64,000 nt of DNA, taken from assembly GCF_007993045.1 (NCBI RefSeq), contig NZ_VOOR01000025.1, positions 18,607 to 82,606 of the forward strand, given 5' to 3'. Below, piece by piece: positions 1-9,745 of the stretch. This DNA is from Phaeodactylibacter luteus (GTDB lineage: Bacteria; Bacteroidota; Bacteroidia; Chitinophagales; Saprospiraceae). The stretch's first letter is position 1, and every line of letters begins with the position of its first letter. Below the pieces are notes generated by a model that was given only the letters and a program-made list of their open reading frames with translations, was not told the DNA's origin and ran no database searches. The translations under genes were made by a program, and so were the position numbers.

Positions 1-2568
1 AAGGCCTACCGGGCTGCCCTGCCCACCGGGCAACAGTGGCCAGAAGCAGTGGGCGTTTACCTGGAAAGCGCGGCCCGGGCAGGCAAGGAGGTCTTGTCCA
101 CACAGCTCAATGCTCAGGATTACACTTTCGACAGTGCCACTTTACAAGCCCTAACCGCTGTTGTAGCGCGCTGTTGCCGCTTATACGAAGAGACGAACAC
201 CCTGCACAGCCCTTTGTCGGCCCTGAGCCCTTCTGTTTTTCTGAAAATGGGCTTGGAGGAGGCAAGGGCCTTCATAAGCGAGCGCGTTGCTGCTTTCCTC
301 GATAAGGCCAACCGCTTGCAGTACTGGTACATCAACCGGCAAAATGCTTATGCCGATCAGCTTTCTGCCCACTACGAACAAGCCTATCAGCGTTTTGCCC
401 GCAAAGCTACTGCACTGAAAGATCAAATGGCGGAACAATTGGCCAAGTTCGGGCCAGCCTTCGCTGAAGCTTCAACAGGGAGCCTGAAGATCCGTAGGCT
501 CCTTTCTTCAGAGGCGGGGGCAATCCTTGCTGCACGGGGCAAACTCCTGGAGGAGTACCGGGAGCTGTCCGCCGATCTTGGCCGTCACGCCTATTTCGGC
601 TTCAAATTGCCGCCTTTGGCGCAGGGCGATATAGGCCGGGTGCCTAGCGAAGTCGGCCGGTTTGAAGAGGCGCTGCAGCAATGGCGCATCAGCTTGCGCG
701 AACAGGTGCAGGAGGAGGGCAGCAGGCTGAGCCGGAAATCAGCCAATCCCAGGGTCGGCTTTGAACAGCAGATTATCGAAATGGAGGAGAGCTTGGACCG
801 GCTGCTGGACGACATCAATGACAGTGGGCTCTACCATCTGCCGCTGCACAACAAAGCCCTGACCATCCCCAAACGGCAGCGCTATCTGGAGGAGGTAGCC
901 GTACAGCTTGAAGAGACGCAGCGGTCCCTTCAAGACCTTGACAACTTCTACCGTTGGCAGCGCAATTGGCTGCAATTGGACGAGCGCAGCCGCCGCTTGG
1001 TCAAAGCGCTGTTGAAGACCCCTTCTGCCCTTTGGGAGCCCGCTTTGCATACTTGGTTTCTGGACAACCTGCTGCTGACGAACTATGAATCCGCCTTGCC
1101 GGCAGAGCGCAAAGATATTGATGAGCTGAGCAGCCATTATGCCCCCTTGGCTTCCGGCTTGGCCGCCCAAGCGCTTTCGCATTGGGCCCGCCAACGCGCT
1201 GCTGCCCTTTCTGCCATTCGGAAAAAGAGCCCAAAGGTATGGGCATGGCTTCAGGAGAAAGGGCCTGTAGGGCCTCTGGATTTCGGGGCGCACTTTCAAT
1301 TGCTCTGGCCGCTCATCAGCAATACTTACCCCATTTTGTTGATGACGGCACAGCAGGCCCGCTCGCTGTTTGGCACAGGGCCGAGTTTCGACCTTGTCAT
1401 TGCTGAAGAGAGCCACACCTTAGATGGGCTAGCCCTTCAGCACTTGCAGTCTTTGTCAGACTATCAATTGTGGCTGAGCCCAACGGGCGCTTTTGGCGGC
1501 AGCTTGCTCCCCCCTGAGTGGAAAGGCGAAGTCCCCGTCTGCAAGTTGCAGCACTTTTACCGTTACAGCCCTGGCGACCCCCGGGCGTTCGCCAAGGTGA
1601 AAACGGCTGCCCCTTCGCCTGAGGCTTACTGGTTTGAGCAAGTAGGCGGCCGTTATGACGAGTTTGAGGAAGTGAACGAGGCGGAAGCCCGGCAAGTACT
1701 TGCGCTGCTTACCCGTATCAAGCCTACCCCACAGCGGACCTACCCTTCTGTAGGGATTGTCTGCCTGACGGAAGGGCAGCGTCAGCATTTGTCAAGGCTG
1801 TTGCTGGGGATAAAGCAGCAGCGCACAGCCGGAGTTGAACTGATACAGCAGCTGGAGCGCAATGGTTTGTCTGTCCTCACGCTCGATGAAGTGCCGGGGC
1901 ACCACTTTGAAGTGGTCATCCTTTCTGCTACATTTGGGCCTGCCGGGCAAGAGGACGAGCTGCCCGGCCACTATCACAGGCTGGACAACCCTGAGATGCA
2001 GCAGCAGCTTCAAGCGCTGATGGGGTGTGCTAAGGAAGAGTTTTGGGCGTTATCTTCTCTGCCTACTACGCTGTTGTCGCCTATTCCGGGCGACAACTTG
2101 TTGCCCTATCTCTTGTATTGGGTACGCTCCTGTGCTTCCCGCAGCACAGCTGCCACGGAGGCAGCCCTGGCCAATTCGTATGACAGCGGAGGGGCAGGTG
2201 CGGGGCTGCCTTTTTCCCTGTTGCAGCAGGTACAAGACTGGCTAAAGCCTTTCCTTGACCCCGGCAGGGTCCACCTGCCTGAGGTGGCAGTTTACGGGCA
2301 GCCACAGATTTGGGTAGAGCCTGTAAAAGAAGGGCAAAAACGGCACGCCCTGCTGGTGGACGGGTTCATCAGTTATGCGCTGGCGCCGGCTCTTGCTTGG
2401 GAAAGTGGTGCAGCGAAGGCGCTTCAAGATCAGGGGGTAGTCCTGCACCACCTCCTATCAGCAGAATGGTGGCGCAATCCGGAGCGTGCAGCGCGTTCCC
2501 TAGCAGGGGCTATACTGAAGGAGGACGGCGCAGGGCTTTCTGAAACAGAAGCGCTCAACACCGTTTAG
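1..2568 (+). CDS. SF1 helicase-like protein, 5'-truncated by window
   Basis: The frame is open from base 1, so the true start lies upstream; GTG at 49 is only the first possible start inside the window. The visible ~855 residues have a long helical middle (roughly codons 80-330) and two stretches that resemble superfamily 1 helicase C-terminal motifs. Near 1390-1415 the protein reads FDLVIAEES, the place of motif II (normally DEAx). Near 1,755-1,935 it reads GIVCLTEGQ and later VPGHHFEVVILSATFG, the place of motifs IV-V (normally QGxExDxVxxS). Both key sites are altered: motif II lacks the Asp and motif V lacks the Gln. Walker A, if present, is outside the window. The family call rests on these motif remnants. 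I infer a nucleic-acid-binding helicase relative that may no longer hydrolyse ATP. It ends with TAG at 2566-2568. Confidence 0.5.
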   Translation, partial: KAYRAALPTGQQWPEAVGVYLESAARAGKEVLSTQLNAQDYTFDSATLQALTAVVARCCRLYEETNTLHSPLSALSPSVFLKMGLEEARAFISERVAAFLDKANRLQYWYINRQNAYADQLSAHYEQAYQRFARKATALKDQMAEQLAKFGPAFAEASTGSLKIRRLLSSEAGAILAARGKLLEEYRELSADLGRHAYFGFKLPPLAQGDIGRVPSEVGRFEEALQQWRISLREQVQEEGSRLSRKSANPRVGFEQQIIEMEESLDRLLDDINDSGLYHLPLHNKALTIPKRQRYLEEVAVQLEETQRSLQDLDNFYRWQRNWLQLDERSRRLVKALLKTPSALWEPALHTWFLDNLLLTNYESALPAERKDIDELSSHYAPLASGLAAQALSHWARQRAAALSAIRKKSPKVWAWLQEKGPVGPLDFGAHFQLLWPLISNTYPILLMTAQQARSLFGTGPSFDLVIAEESHTLDGLALQHLQSLSDYQLWLSPTGAFGGSLLPPEWKGEVPVCKLQHFYRYSPGDPRAFAKVKTAAPSPEAYWFEQVGGRYDEFEEVNEAEARQVLALLTRIKPTPQRTYPSVGIVCLTEGQRQHLSRLLLGIKQQRTAGVELIQQLERNGLSVLTLDEVPGHHFEVVILSATFGPAGQEDELPGHYHRLDNPEMQQQLQALMGCAKEEFWALSSLPTTLLSPIPGDNLLPYLLYWVRSCASRSTAATEAALANSYDSGGAGAGLPFSLLQQVQDWLKPFLDPGRVHLPEVAVYGQPQIWVEPVKEGQKRHALLVDGFISYALAPALAWESGAAKALQDQGVVLHHLLSAEWWRNPERAARSLAGAILKEDGAGLSETEALNTV

Positions 2569-2734
2569 AGCGTGTTAAAGTCGGATTAAGGTGAGGGCGG
2601 GCTGAAACGAAACGCCCGGGCTTTGCGTAACCTATTAGGTAAGGCATGAGGCTGTCGCCAAAAAGCTATCCGGGCTTTTTACCTGGCCTCCTGTCTTTAC
2701 AACAGGTGTTATTTTCCCAAACAAGTGCAATACA

Positions 2735-5536
2735 ATGAGGTGGATCATAAGCGCTGCAGGAGCGGTATGTTTGGCCCTTTTGGGGATGTGGGGCTGTGCT
2801 GCTGAGACAGCCGCAGCCCCCGAAGCTGCAGCCCTGCCCGGTTATGCCCCTTTTCTGAATGTGCCCCAAGAGCTGATCGATGTAGAGCTTGCGTCATTGA
2901 GCATTCAGGAGAAAGCGGCCCTGCTGGTTTGGGAGGAAGGCCGCCCTGATGGTACCCTGCACCCCGCTGACTGCGGTGGGCAAGTGGTGCACAGCGCAGC
3001 ACAATTGAGCATTGGGGCCTCCCGTTCCCTTAGTGGCCTGAAGCCTGGCCTCATGCCTGTTGATGAGTGGTCTGGGAAAATGAGGTTCCCATCATGGGAA
3101 GGCATACTCGCCATCAGCGACGACAGCCTTCAGCAGCGCATTAGCCGAGCTTATCTCAGGGAAAGCGCAGCCATGGGAGCCTCTTGGCTTGCGCTGCCAG
3201 GGTACCTGGGCGACGGTTCAGCCATTATCCCCCCCGCGTCCAAGGTGGAGGATCAGCTGCGGTGGGTCAATCGGATCAATGAGCAAGGGCTGCTGCCTTT
3301 GGCTGCTTATTGCAAGGACGAAGCTTTGTTCGCTATGGATTCTAGCCTGGCCAATCAGCGCTCGCTCCACTATCATGGCCAACTGATGGAGGCCGGGCTG
3401 GCCGGGATTTGGCTGGACAGGGCCGCTCCTGCAAACTTGATCTTGCCGCTGTTCCGGCAGCAGCTTCAGTTTGACGGGCTTGTCATCAGCAGTGCAGGCA
3501 CGGCAGAAGATGCCTTAGCGTTCTGGAAAGCAGGTGGGGACATTGCTGTGTTGCCGTATGGAGAAGCTGGGCAGAGCATAACACTGTTTTCTAGGGCTGT
3601 GGAGAAAGGAGGGCTAAGCATAGCCGAGCTCGACCGCCGTGCCGGGAGGGTGCTCCGCGCTATGCACTGGTCAGGCCATCAGCGGTTGACCCGGGCGGGC
3701 TCTGATGGCAAGCAGGTTTTGGAAGCGGGGTTTATCAGCAGCAAGGAGGAAAAAGCGGAAAAAGAAGTGGCCTTGCCCAAGGCGGAATTCCTGAAAGCGC
3801 CCGTATGGGACTACTGGCGGTATTGGGCGCGGGTGAAGTCCATCGTTCTGGCTGCCAACCCCGGGCAGGCTGTGCCTTTGGAGCCCGGGCGGGAAGAATG
3901 GCAGATCCTGCATTTGCCTGGAAGCACATTCGATTTCGCCTTTGAGGACGCACTGAGCCATTATGTTCCTGTACAGACCGTCAGGACTTGGGCTGAAGTT
4001 GCTCAGGCCAAGCGGCTTATCATTCTGCTTGATGGCTACCTATTGTCTGCAGAGGACGCCCGGCGTATAAGGGGATGGAGCCAAGAGGCTGGCGTGCCGC
4101 CTGTGGTCGTCAACCTTGGGCTGCCCGCCAACCTCCAACAGCTCGGCAAGGATATGGCGGTGCTCCAAACCTTTGGCAGCACCGATACCGACCGTAGGGC
4201 ATCTGCACAGATTTTGTTCGGCGGCTTGGGTGCAGAAGGCCGCCTGCCTTTCACTTACAGTGCTGATTTCCTGATAGGGCAGGGGGAGCAGACCGCAGCG
4301 GAGCGGTTGGGCAAGTTGCCGCCTGCTGCAATGGGCATTGCGCCTGAGCGGCTTGTCGGCATCGATGCGATTGTACAGACCGCTATCGATGAAGGCGCCT
4401 TCCCCGGGGCTCAGGTGCTAGTCGCAAAAGACGGGCAGGTGATTTACGAAAAAGCTTTTGGCGCTCACACCTACGAAGGCAAAGCAGCCGTACAGCCTAC
4501 GGATATTTTTGACTTGGCCAGCATTACCAAGGTAGCTGCTACTACGCTGTTGGCCATGCAAGCCTACGATAGTGCCTGGCTTGAGCCAAAGAGCAGGCTC
4601 CGGGATGTACTGGACCTGCCTTCGGGCTCAAAGCTGCGCAACCTCAAGCTGGAGCGCCTGATGACTCATCAAAGCGGGCTGCAGCCTCACCTTCCTGTAA
4701 TCCCTTATTTGCTCGCGCGGGAGGAAGACAACAACGACTGCCACCTGTACTTTTGCCGGGAAGGCTCAAAGGATTTCCCCTGGCCAGTAGCTCCGGGGTT
4801 TTTCTTTGCCAACGAATACCGGGAGCGCATCTGGGACGATGTGCAGCAGCTGCGCAGTAGGCGTACCCGCTACCGCTATAGCGATGCCAACTTTTATCTG
4901 GTGCAGCAGGTTTTGGAAAGGCAGGCTGGGGCTCCGCTTGATGTGCTGGCTGAGGAGCGTTTTTACCAGCGCTTGGGCTTGCGCGCTACCGGCTTCAACC
5001 CTTGGAGGTCAGTCCCGCTTTCCAATGTAGTGCCTACGGAGGAGGATAAAGTTTGGCGGCATCAGCTGGTGCATGGCTATGTGCACGATGAAACTGCAGC
5101 CTTGCTGGGCGGGGTGGCAGGTCATGCTGGGCTTTTCAGCAATGCACGAGAACTGGCTGTGCTCTTTCAGCTGCTGCTAAATGAGGGCACTTATGGGGGG
5201 GAGCGGTATTTTTCCGCTGAAGCGGTAGCACAGTTTACCACGGCGCGCTATGGCAATCACCGGGGGCTGGGCTTTGACAAGCCGGAAGAAGAGGAGCTGG
5301 AAGCCGGTGATTTTCCAAAAGCAGCGGGCAAACAGCTGTTTGGGCATACGGGCTTCACGGGTACTTGTGCTTGGGCCGACCCACAGGAAGGCTTGATTTA
5401 CATTTTCCTGTCTAACCGGATTTACCCCGACCGCAACAACCGCAAGCTGTTTGATCTGCGGGTTAGGGAGCGGGTGCATGAAGTGGTATACGATGCTTTA
5501 GGCAGTGCCGCCCCTTACTGGCCAGCGCTGCAATAA
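2735..5536 (+). CDS. Lipoprotein: degenerate GH3 domain fused to serine beta-lactamase-like hydrolase
   Basis: 933 residues. The N-terminus is a signal peptide ending in a Cys (about residue 21, MWGC), a weak lipobox. Residues ~35-330 resemble the glycoside hydrolase 3 N-terminal domain (NagZ-like) and ~350-530 the GH3 C-terminal domain. The GH3 nucleophile, normally Asp in a VISD motif, is replaced here by VISS (Ser253), and no KHFPGHG motif is present, so this half is probably not a glycosidase. Residues ~550-930 are a class C beta-lactamase/penicillin-binding-like serine hydrolase with SITK (Ser596, Lys599), YSD (Tyr715) and HTG (His871). These three boxes are intact, so an esterase or peptidase activity on cell-wall or related substrates is likely. 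GH3-serine hydrolase fusions are known in Bacteroidota and are usually annotated as beta-N-acetylglucosaminidase/beta-lactamase. The gene ends 7 bp from the convergent amidase gene. Confidence 0.85.
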   Translation: MRWIISAAGAVCLALLGMWGCAAETAAAPEAAALPGYAPFLNVPQELIDVELASLSIQEKAALLVWEEGRPDGTLHPADCGGQVVHSAAQLSIGASRSLSGLKPGLMPVDEWSGKMRFPSWEGILAISDDSLQQRISRAYLRESAAMGASWLALPGYLGDGSAIIPPASKVEDQLRWVNRINEQGLLPLAAYCKDEALFAMDSSLANQRSLHYHGQLMEAGLAGIWLDRAAPANLILPLFRQQLQFDGLVISSAGTAEDALAFWKAGGDIAVLPYGEAGQSITLFSRAVEKGGLSIAELDRRAGRVLRAMHWSGHQRLTRAGSDGKQVLEAGFISSKEEKAEKEVALPKAEFLKAPVWDYWRYWARVKSIVLAANPGQAVPLEPGREEWQILHLPGSTFDFAFEDALSHYVPVQTVRTWAEVAQAKRLIILLDGYLLSAEDARRIRGWSQEAGVPPVVVNLGLPANLQQLGKDMAVLQTFGSTDTDRRASAQILFGGLGAEGRLPFTYSADFLIGQGEQTAAERLGKLPPAAMGIAPERLVGIDAIVQTAIDEGAFPGAQVLVAKDGQVIYEKAFGAHTYEGKAAVQPTDIFDLASITKVAATTLLAMQAYDSAWLEPKSRLRDVLDLPSGSKLRNLKLERLMTHQSGLQPHLPVIPYLLAREEDNNDCHLYFCREGSKDFPWPVAPGFFFANEYRERIWDDVQQLRSRRTRYRYSDANFYLVQQVLERQAGAPLDVLAEERFYQRLGLRATGFNPWRSVPLSNVVPTEEDKVWRHQLVHGYVHDETAALLGGVAGHAGLFSNARELAVLFQLLLNEGTYGGERYFSAEAVAQFTTARYGNHRGLGFDKPEEEELEAGDFPKAAGKQLFGHTGFTGTCAWADPQEGLIYIFLSNRIYPDRNNRKLFDLRVRERVHEVVYDALGSAAPYWPALQ

Positions 5537-5542
5537 TGCTTT

Positions 5543-6775
5543 TCACTTGAGTATCCCTTCCAACAGCCAGTCAGCCAGTGCCTGCCGGTTGCTCTCCAGT
5601 ATGATCCTTTGCTGGTCTGCCGCATTCCTGATATTGGCGAGCTCAATGTAAACAGCCGGAGGGCTAGTCTCCCGAAGCATGTGCAGGTCACGGGAGGAAA
5701 CGGTGCCGTGGTACTGCCCGTTCGCCCGGTATTTCTGGTACTTTTTGCGGAGGGCCCGTTGCATGTTGAGGGCAATTTGCTTGCTTTCTGTACTTTCGTG
5801 CTGATAGTAAAAGAACACATCTTTGCGCTCCCCCTTATTGCGTGAATCTACATGTACGATGATGGTCGCCTGTTCCGTCACCCCGGCTTTTTTATTGCTT
5901 TCGTAAAGCTCATTGATGGCATTGGAGCGTTGGAAAAGCCTTGGTTTTTGCTGCCTCATCATTTTGAGGTTGCCCCAAAGGACCTCGTCGTAATCACAGT
6001 CTAAGAACTGTTCATCCCGTATGCCATCGTTGGGGTCGCGGGTGATCATGTAAGCGGTAGCCCCATGTGAGACCAGGTTGCGGCACAGCCTGAGGGCTAC
6101 ATCGTAAGCATACTCGTCTTCGCAAAGGGTATGGCCACTGCGTTTTCCCATAGCGCCGGGGTCTGGCCCGCCATGCCCGCTGACGACGTAAAAGACTTGG
6201 CCCTTCAGTTTGTTGCTGGCCAGAGGGGTATAGGCGTACTTAGGCCCAAAAATGGGGAACTGCCGGTTGCCGTTGCCCGCTGCGTCCACGGCTTCTTCTG
6301 GCAAGTGGGGCTCGGGTTCAGGGATTTTGAGGTCTGGGCGCGGGCAGTAGACTTCGTGGTGGGGCACCCAAAGGATTTTATCTTCTTTAAAGGAAGCGGC
6401 CCGGGCTTCTGCGGCGAGCATACGCTCATTGTAATCCTGAATGCGGACGGCCAGGTCCCAATCGTCTACACCAATAGTAGAGCGTATGGTCCGGCCGTTG
6501 AACGGGTAGATTTGGATGGGGAGCTCATACTCCCGGCCTACGATCAGGTGGGCATTGCGGGGCAGGCGGTTGAGCTCGTAGAATTTATCAAAATTGCAGG
6601 AGTACGCTTCAAGCCCAAAGCGGCGCATCAGGGCATAGACACCATCCCCGGGGCGTGCACTCACTTTATGGTAGTACACGCCGAGTTCAGCTTTTGGGAG
6701 CTGAGCAGCAGCCTGAGGGGGTAGCCCAATCAGGAGGACCGCCCAGATGGACAGTAGGGAAAGTTGTTTCGCCAT
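5543..6775 (-). CDS. N-acetylmuramoyl-L-alanine amidase (Amidase_3) with LysM-like region
   Basis: 410 residues from the ATG at 6775, chosen because it begins a clean signal peptide (MAKQLSLLSIWAVLL...AQ); an in-frame Met 26 codons upstream gives a poor start. Residues ~34-90 look like one LysM-type peptidoglycan-binding repeat. The C-terminal ~215 residues are a zinc amidase: SGHGG with His201, Glu219 or Glu221 in CEDEYAYD, His308 in IIVHVDS and the general-acid Glu378 in YIELAN. The enzyme is expected to cut the bond between MurNAc and the L-Ala of the stem peptide in the periplasm. The usual SxHAN is HVDS here. It is convergent with the GH3/serine hydrolase gene, so two envelope enzymes sit end to end. 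Confidence 0.88.
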   Translation of the reverse strand: MAKQLSLLSIWAVLLIGLPPQAAAQLPKAELGVYYHKVSARPGDGVYALMRRFGLEAYSCNFDKFYELNRLPRNAHLIVGREYELPIQIYPFNGRTIRSTIGVDDWDLAVRIQDYNERMLAAEARAASFKEDKILWVPHHEVYCPRPDLKIPEPEPHLPEEAVDAAGNGNRQFPIFGPKYAYTPLASNKLKGQVFYVVSGHGGPDPGAMGKRSGHTLCEDEYAYDVALRLCRNLVSHGATAYMITRDPNDGIRDEQFLDCDYDEVLWGNLKMMRQQKPRLFQRSNAINELYESNKKAGVTEQATIIVHVDSRNKGERKDVFFYYQHESTESKQIALNMQRALRKKYQKYRANGQYHGTVSSRDLHMLRETSPPAVYIELANIRNAADQQRIILESNRQALADWLLEGILK

Positions 6776-6931
6776 TTTACAATCTCGCTTGACCGCCAAT
6801 GCGCTCGCGGCGCAAAAGATAGTTTTTTCTGTGGAGAACAACAACATAGGCATCCCGGTTGCGCCTATCGAGCCGGGCCGAAAATCTGTTTTTGTGTGAT
6901 TATCCCGGCAGAACCTTCTATATTCGCAGGC

Positions 6932-7591
6932 ATGGAATTGATCCGGGAAATCTACTTCTTGCTCCGAAAGGATATCCGGCTGGAGCTTCGGTCGAGCTAT
7001 GCCATCAGTGGTATCCTGCTTTACGTTTTTTCGACGGTGTTTATTGTGTACAGCTCTTTCCAGCAGGTGCAGCCCCAGGTTTGGAATGCCTTATTCTGGG
7101 TTATTGTCCTTTTTGCATCTATCAGTGCAGTGGTCAAAAGCTTTGTGCAGGAGCAGGGCACCCGCGAGCTGTATTACTACAGCCTAGCGAACCCCCTCGC
7201 CATTCTGTTGTCGAAAATCCTTTATAACATCCTGTTGTTGTGCCTGTTGAGCGTGCTGACCTGGCTGGGCTTCAGTTTTGTGGCGGGCAACCCGGTCAAA
7301 GACACGGCCCAGTTCATGCTGGTCATCCTGCTCGGAGCGATGGGCTTCTCCATTACGTTTACTTTTGTATCTGCCATATCTGCTAAAGCAGACAACAATG
7401 CTACACTTATGGCCATCTTGGGCTTCCCTTTGGTCATCCCGGTCTTGTTGACGCTCATCAAGCTTTCTGCCAATGCCCTCCGGCTGATGCAGGACACTGG
7501 CGTAGACAAGGACATCATGATATTGCTTTCGATTGATCTGCTGTTGTTGGGCATCGCGATCGTGTTGTTCCCTTTTCTTTGGCGGGATTAA
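6932..7591 (+). CDS. ccmB: Heme exporter protein CcmB
   Basis: 219 residues, the normal CcmB length, from ATG 6932 (an upstream in-frame Met would add an implausible Cys/Arg-rich leader). It starts with the cytoplasmic helix typical of the family (ELIREIYFLLRKDIRLELR) and has about six hydrophobic membrane segments, with the conserved ...QEQGTRELYYYSLANP... region between segments two and three. CcmB is the membrane subunit of the CcmAB ABC complex of cytochrome c maturation. No ccmA, ccmC or other maturation genes are visible here. Bacteroidota commonly carry ccmB/ccmC next to a System II synthetase elsewhere. It may serve the c-type cytochromes encoded at 25.1, 39.7 and 41.5 kb. Confidence 0.88.
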   Translation: MELIREIYFLLRKDIRLELRSSYAISGILLYVFSTVFIVYSSFQQVQPQVWNALFWVIVLFASISAVVKSFVQEQGTRELYYYSLANPLAILLSKILYNILLLCLLSVLTWLGFSFVAGNPVKDTAQFMLVILLGAMGFSITFTFVSAISAKADNNATLMAILGFPLVIPVLLTLIKLSANALRLMQDTGVDKDIMILLSIDLLLLGIAIVLFPFLWRD

Positions 7592-7683
7592 TAAGGATGC
7601 TATAACTTTCTGTTCATTTTCGCGTTTTTTACGAATGTGTTCCACTTTCTCTACTTTGATAAACAGGTAACCCGATCCTATTT

Positions 7684-9717
7684 ATGCAGTTCCTCTTCCC
7701 GGCCTTTCTGATTGCCCTTACTGCCATTGCAGTGCCCATCATTATCCACTTGTTTCACTTCCGCCGGTTTAAGAAGGTTTACTTCACCAATGTCCGTTTT
7801 TTGCGGACGGTCAAGGAGGAGACGAGCACCCGTTCCCGGCTGCGGAACCTACTGGTGTTGCTCATGCGGGCACTGGCACTGGTTTTCCTAGTCTTGGGCT
7901 TTGCTCAGCCGTTCATCCCACAGGAGGGGGCAGCGGTAAAAAAGGGCGCCAAGGCCGTCAGCGTTTACATAGACAACTCCTTCAGCATGGAGGCTATGAG
8001 CGAAGATGTCCCTCTAGTGGAAAAAGCTAAGCAGCGTGCCCGTGAAATCGTGGAAGCGTATGGCCCTTCGGATGAATTTCAGGTACTGACCAACGACTTC
8101 GAGGGGCGCGATCAGCGGGTGCTCAGCCAGGAAGATGCGTTGAGCCGCATTGAAGAGATAGAAGCGGGCCCTGCTGTGCATACCCTAAGCGAAGTGCTCG
8201 AGCGTCAGCGGCAGGCTTTATCAGCGGCAGCAGGAGAGCAGATGGTGCTCTACCATATTTCTGATTTTCAGGAAAGCATTTCGGATATCCGCAACTATGC
8301 TGACACCACAGCGGCTTTAAACCTCATCCCTCTGCAAGCGGTGCAGGAAAAAAACATCAGTATCGATTCGGCATGGCTCCTCAACCCCATGCCCATGCCT
8401 GGGCAGCCCAACCCCTTGGTTGTCCGTGTGCGCAACCATACAGAGGAGGATGCCGAGAATATCCGTCTTTCTTTGCGCTACGATGGGCAAGCCAAACCCG
8501 TGGGCACCCTGACGGTGCCATCCCGCTCAGCCATCAATGATACGGTGAACATTGGCGTTCAGCGTACGGGCTGGCACCGGGCAAAGCTGAACATAACCGA
8601 TTTCCCGGTGCAGTTTGATGATGATTATTTCATGGCCTTTTACGTTAAGGAGCAGGTCCGCGTCTTGTCCATCGGAAGTGGCAGCCCAAGCCCTTTTGTC
8701 AAGGCCGCATTCAGTGGTGCGCCCAATTTTGTGGTGGAGGAGGCGAACAGCCTGGCCCTGGACTACGCTGGGCTGCGCAGCTACGACCTCATCGTGCTCA
8801 ATGAGCTGGCAGGGATTTCTTCTGGCCTGAGCGCAGAGCTGCGGCAGTATGTTGAGGATGGGGGCAACGTGGCTGTCTTCCCCCCGCGCAATGCCGACCT
8901 GCCTCAGTACCGCTCTTTTCTCAATGGGCTGGGCGCCAATGAGCTGCTGCGTTTTGAAGAACAGCCCCGGCAGGCCAGCCGGCTGAATACGGACGAGTTT
9001 ATTTTCAGAGATGTTTACGAAAACCAGTCTGCTGACTTGCGCCTGCCCGCCACACAGGGCAATTTTGTGTTTTCGGATTATGCGGCCCGCACCGAAGAGG
9101 CGCTGCTCACTTACCGGGACGGCAGCAGCATGGTCTCTAAATATGCTTATGGTGGGGGCAACCTCTATGTGAGCGCCGCCCCTTTGTCTACCGACTTTAG
9201 CAACTTGGTGGCAAGCGGCGAGGTGTTCATCCCTATGCTTTACCGGATGGCAATCTCTTCCCGCCAAGGGCAGGAGCTGGCTTATACCATCGGGCAAGAC
9301 GCTACGCTCACTGCTCCGCATGAGGCACTGAGCGGTGATGAGGTGTACAAGCTTGGGGCGGAGCGCCAAGAGTTCATCCCTGGCCAGCGCATTGCCGGTA
9401 CAAAGGTGTTCCTCACGGTGCGCGGCCAAATGTCCGAAGCCGGGTATTACGACCTGTACCTGCGGGCCAACGAGCCGCTTGCGACCTATGCCTTTAATTA
9501 CGACCGCAGAGAATCCGCGCTGAATTACCTCAGCCCTTCTGAGCTGAGCGAGCAGGTAGGGCCCTTGGCGAGCATCATCGACATTGCCCCGAACGCGGTG
9601 CTTACCGCGACGATCGCTGAGCGCAGCCAGGGGGTTGCACTATGGCGTTGGTGCCTCATCCTCGCTTTGGCTTTCCTGTTGGCAGAAGTGCTGCTCCTGC
9701 GGTTCTGGAAAGTATAA
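7684..9717 (+). CDS. BatA-domain (aerotolerance-type) membrane protein
   Basis: 677 residues. Residues 1-80 are the BatA N-terminal domain: a membrane segment (FLIALTAIAVPIIIHLFHFRR), a basic loop and a second membrane segment (LLVLLMRALALVFLVLGFAQP). A von Willebrand A-like part follows, with VYIDNSFSMEA near residue 97 as a MIDAS-like DxSxS variant. A long periplasmic part (Ig-like, then a glutamine-amidotransferase-like region with DLIVLNELAG) follows, and a last membrane segment near the C-terminus (LILALAFLLAEVLLL). This architecture is widespread in Bacteroidota and its function is not well defined; related Bat proteins are linked to stress tolerance. It stands 92 bp after ccmB. Confidence 0.8.
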   Translation: MQFLFPAFLIALTAIAVPIIIHLFHFRRFKKVYFTNVRFLRTVKEETSTRSRLRNLLVLLMRALALVFLVLGFAQPFIPQEGAAVKKGAKAVSVYIDNSFSMEAMSEDVPLVEKAKQRAREIVEAYGPSDEFQVLTNDFEGRDQRVLSQEDALSRIEEIEAGPAVHTLSEVLERQRQALSAAAGEQMVLYHISDFQESISDIRNYADTTAALNLIPLQAVQEKNISIDSAWLLNPMPMPGQPNPLVVRVRNHTEEDAENIRLSLRYDGQAKPVGTLTVPSRSAINDTVNIGVQRTGWHRAKLNITDFPVQFDDDYFMAFYVKEQVRVLSIGSGSPSPFVKAAFSGAPNFVVEEANSLALDYAGLRSYDLIVLNELAGISSGLSAELRQYVEDGGNVAVFPPRNADLPQYRSFLNGLGANELLRFEEQPRQASRLNTDEFIFRDVYENQSADLRLPATQGNFVFSDYAARTEEALLTYRDGSSMVSKYAYGGGNLYVSAAPLSTDFSNLVASGEVFIPMLYRMAISSRQGQELAYTIGQDATLTAPHEALSGDEVYKLGAERQEFIPGQRIAGTKVFLTVRGQMSEAGYYDLYLRANEPLATYAFNYDRRESALNYLSPSELSEQVGPLASIIDIAPNAVLTATIAERSQGVALWRWCLILALAFLLAEVLLLRFWKV

Positions 9718-9745
9718 TGCCGCCTTTTATCCCCCAAAGGGCTAA

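Noticed and set aside
739..1416. Long antisense ORF opposite the helicase-like gene (similar cases at 8527-9429, 21079-21831, 28217-29032, 32076-32990)
   Set aside because: Composition follows from the codon pattern of the real gene on the other strand; no domain, signal peptide or operon context.
2567..2580. M2-like tip (GAGCGTGTTAAAGT) right after the first gene
   Set aside because: Only one tip is seen and no matching inverted end nearby; it is mentioned only in connection with stop codons.
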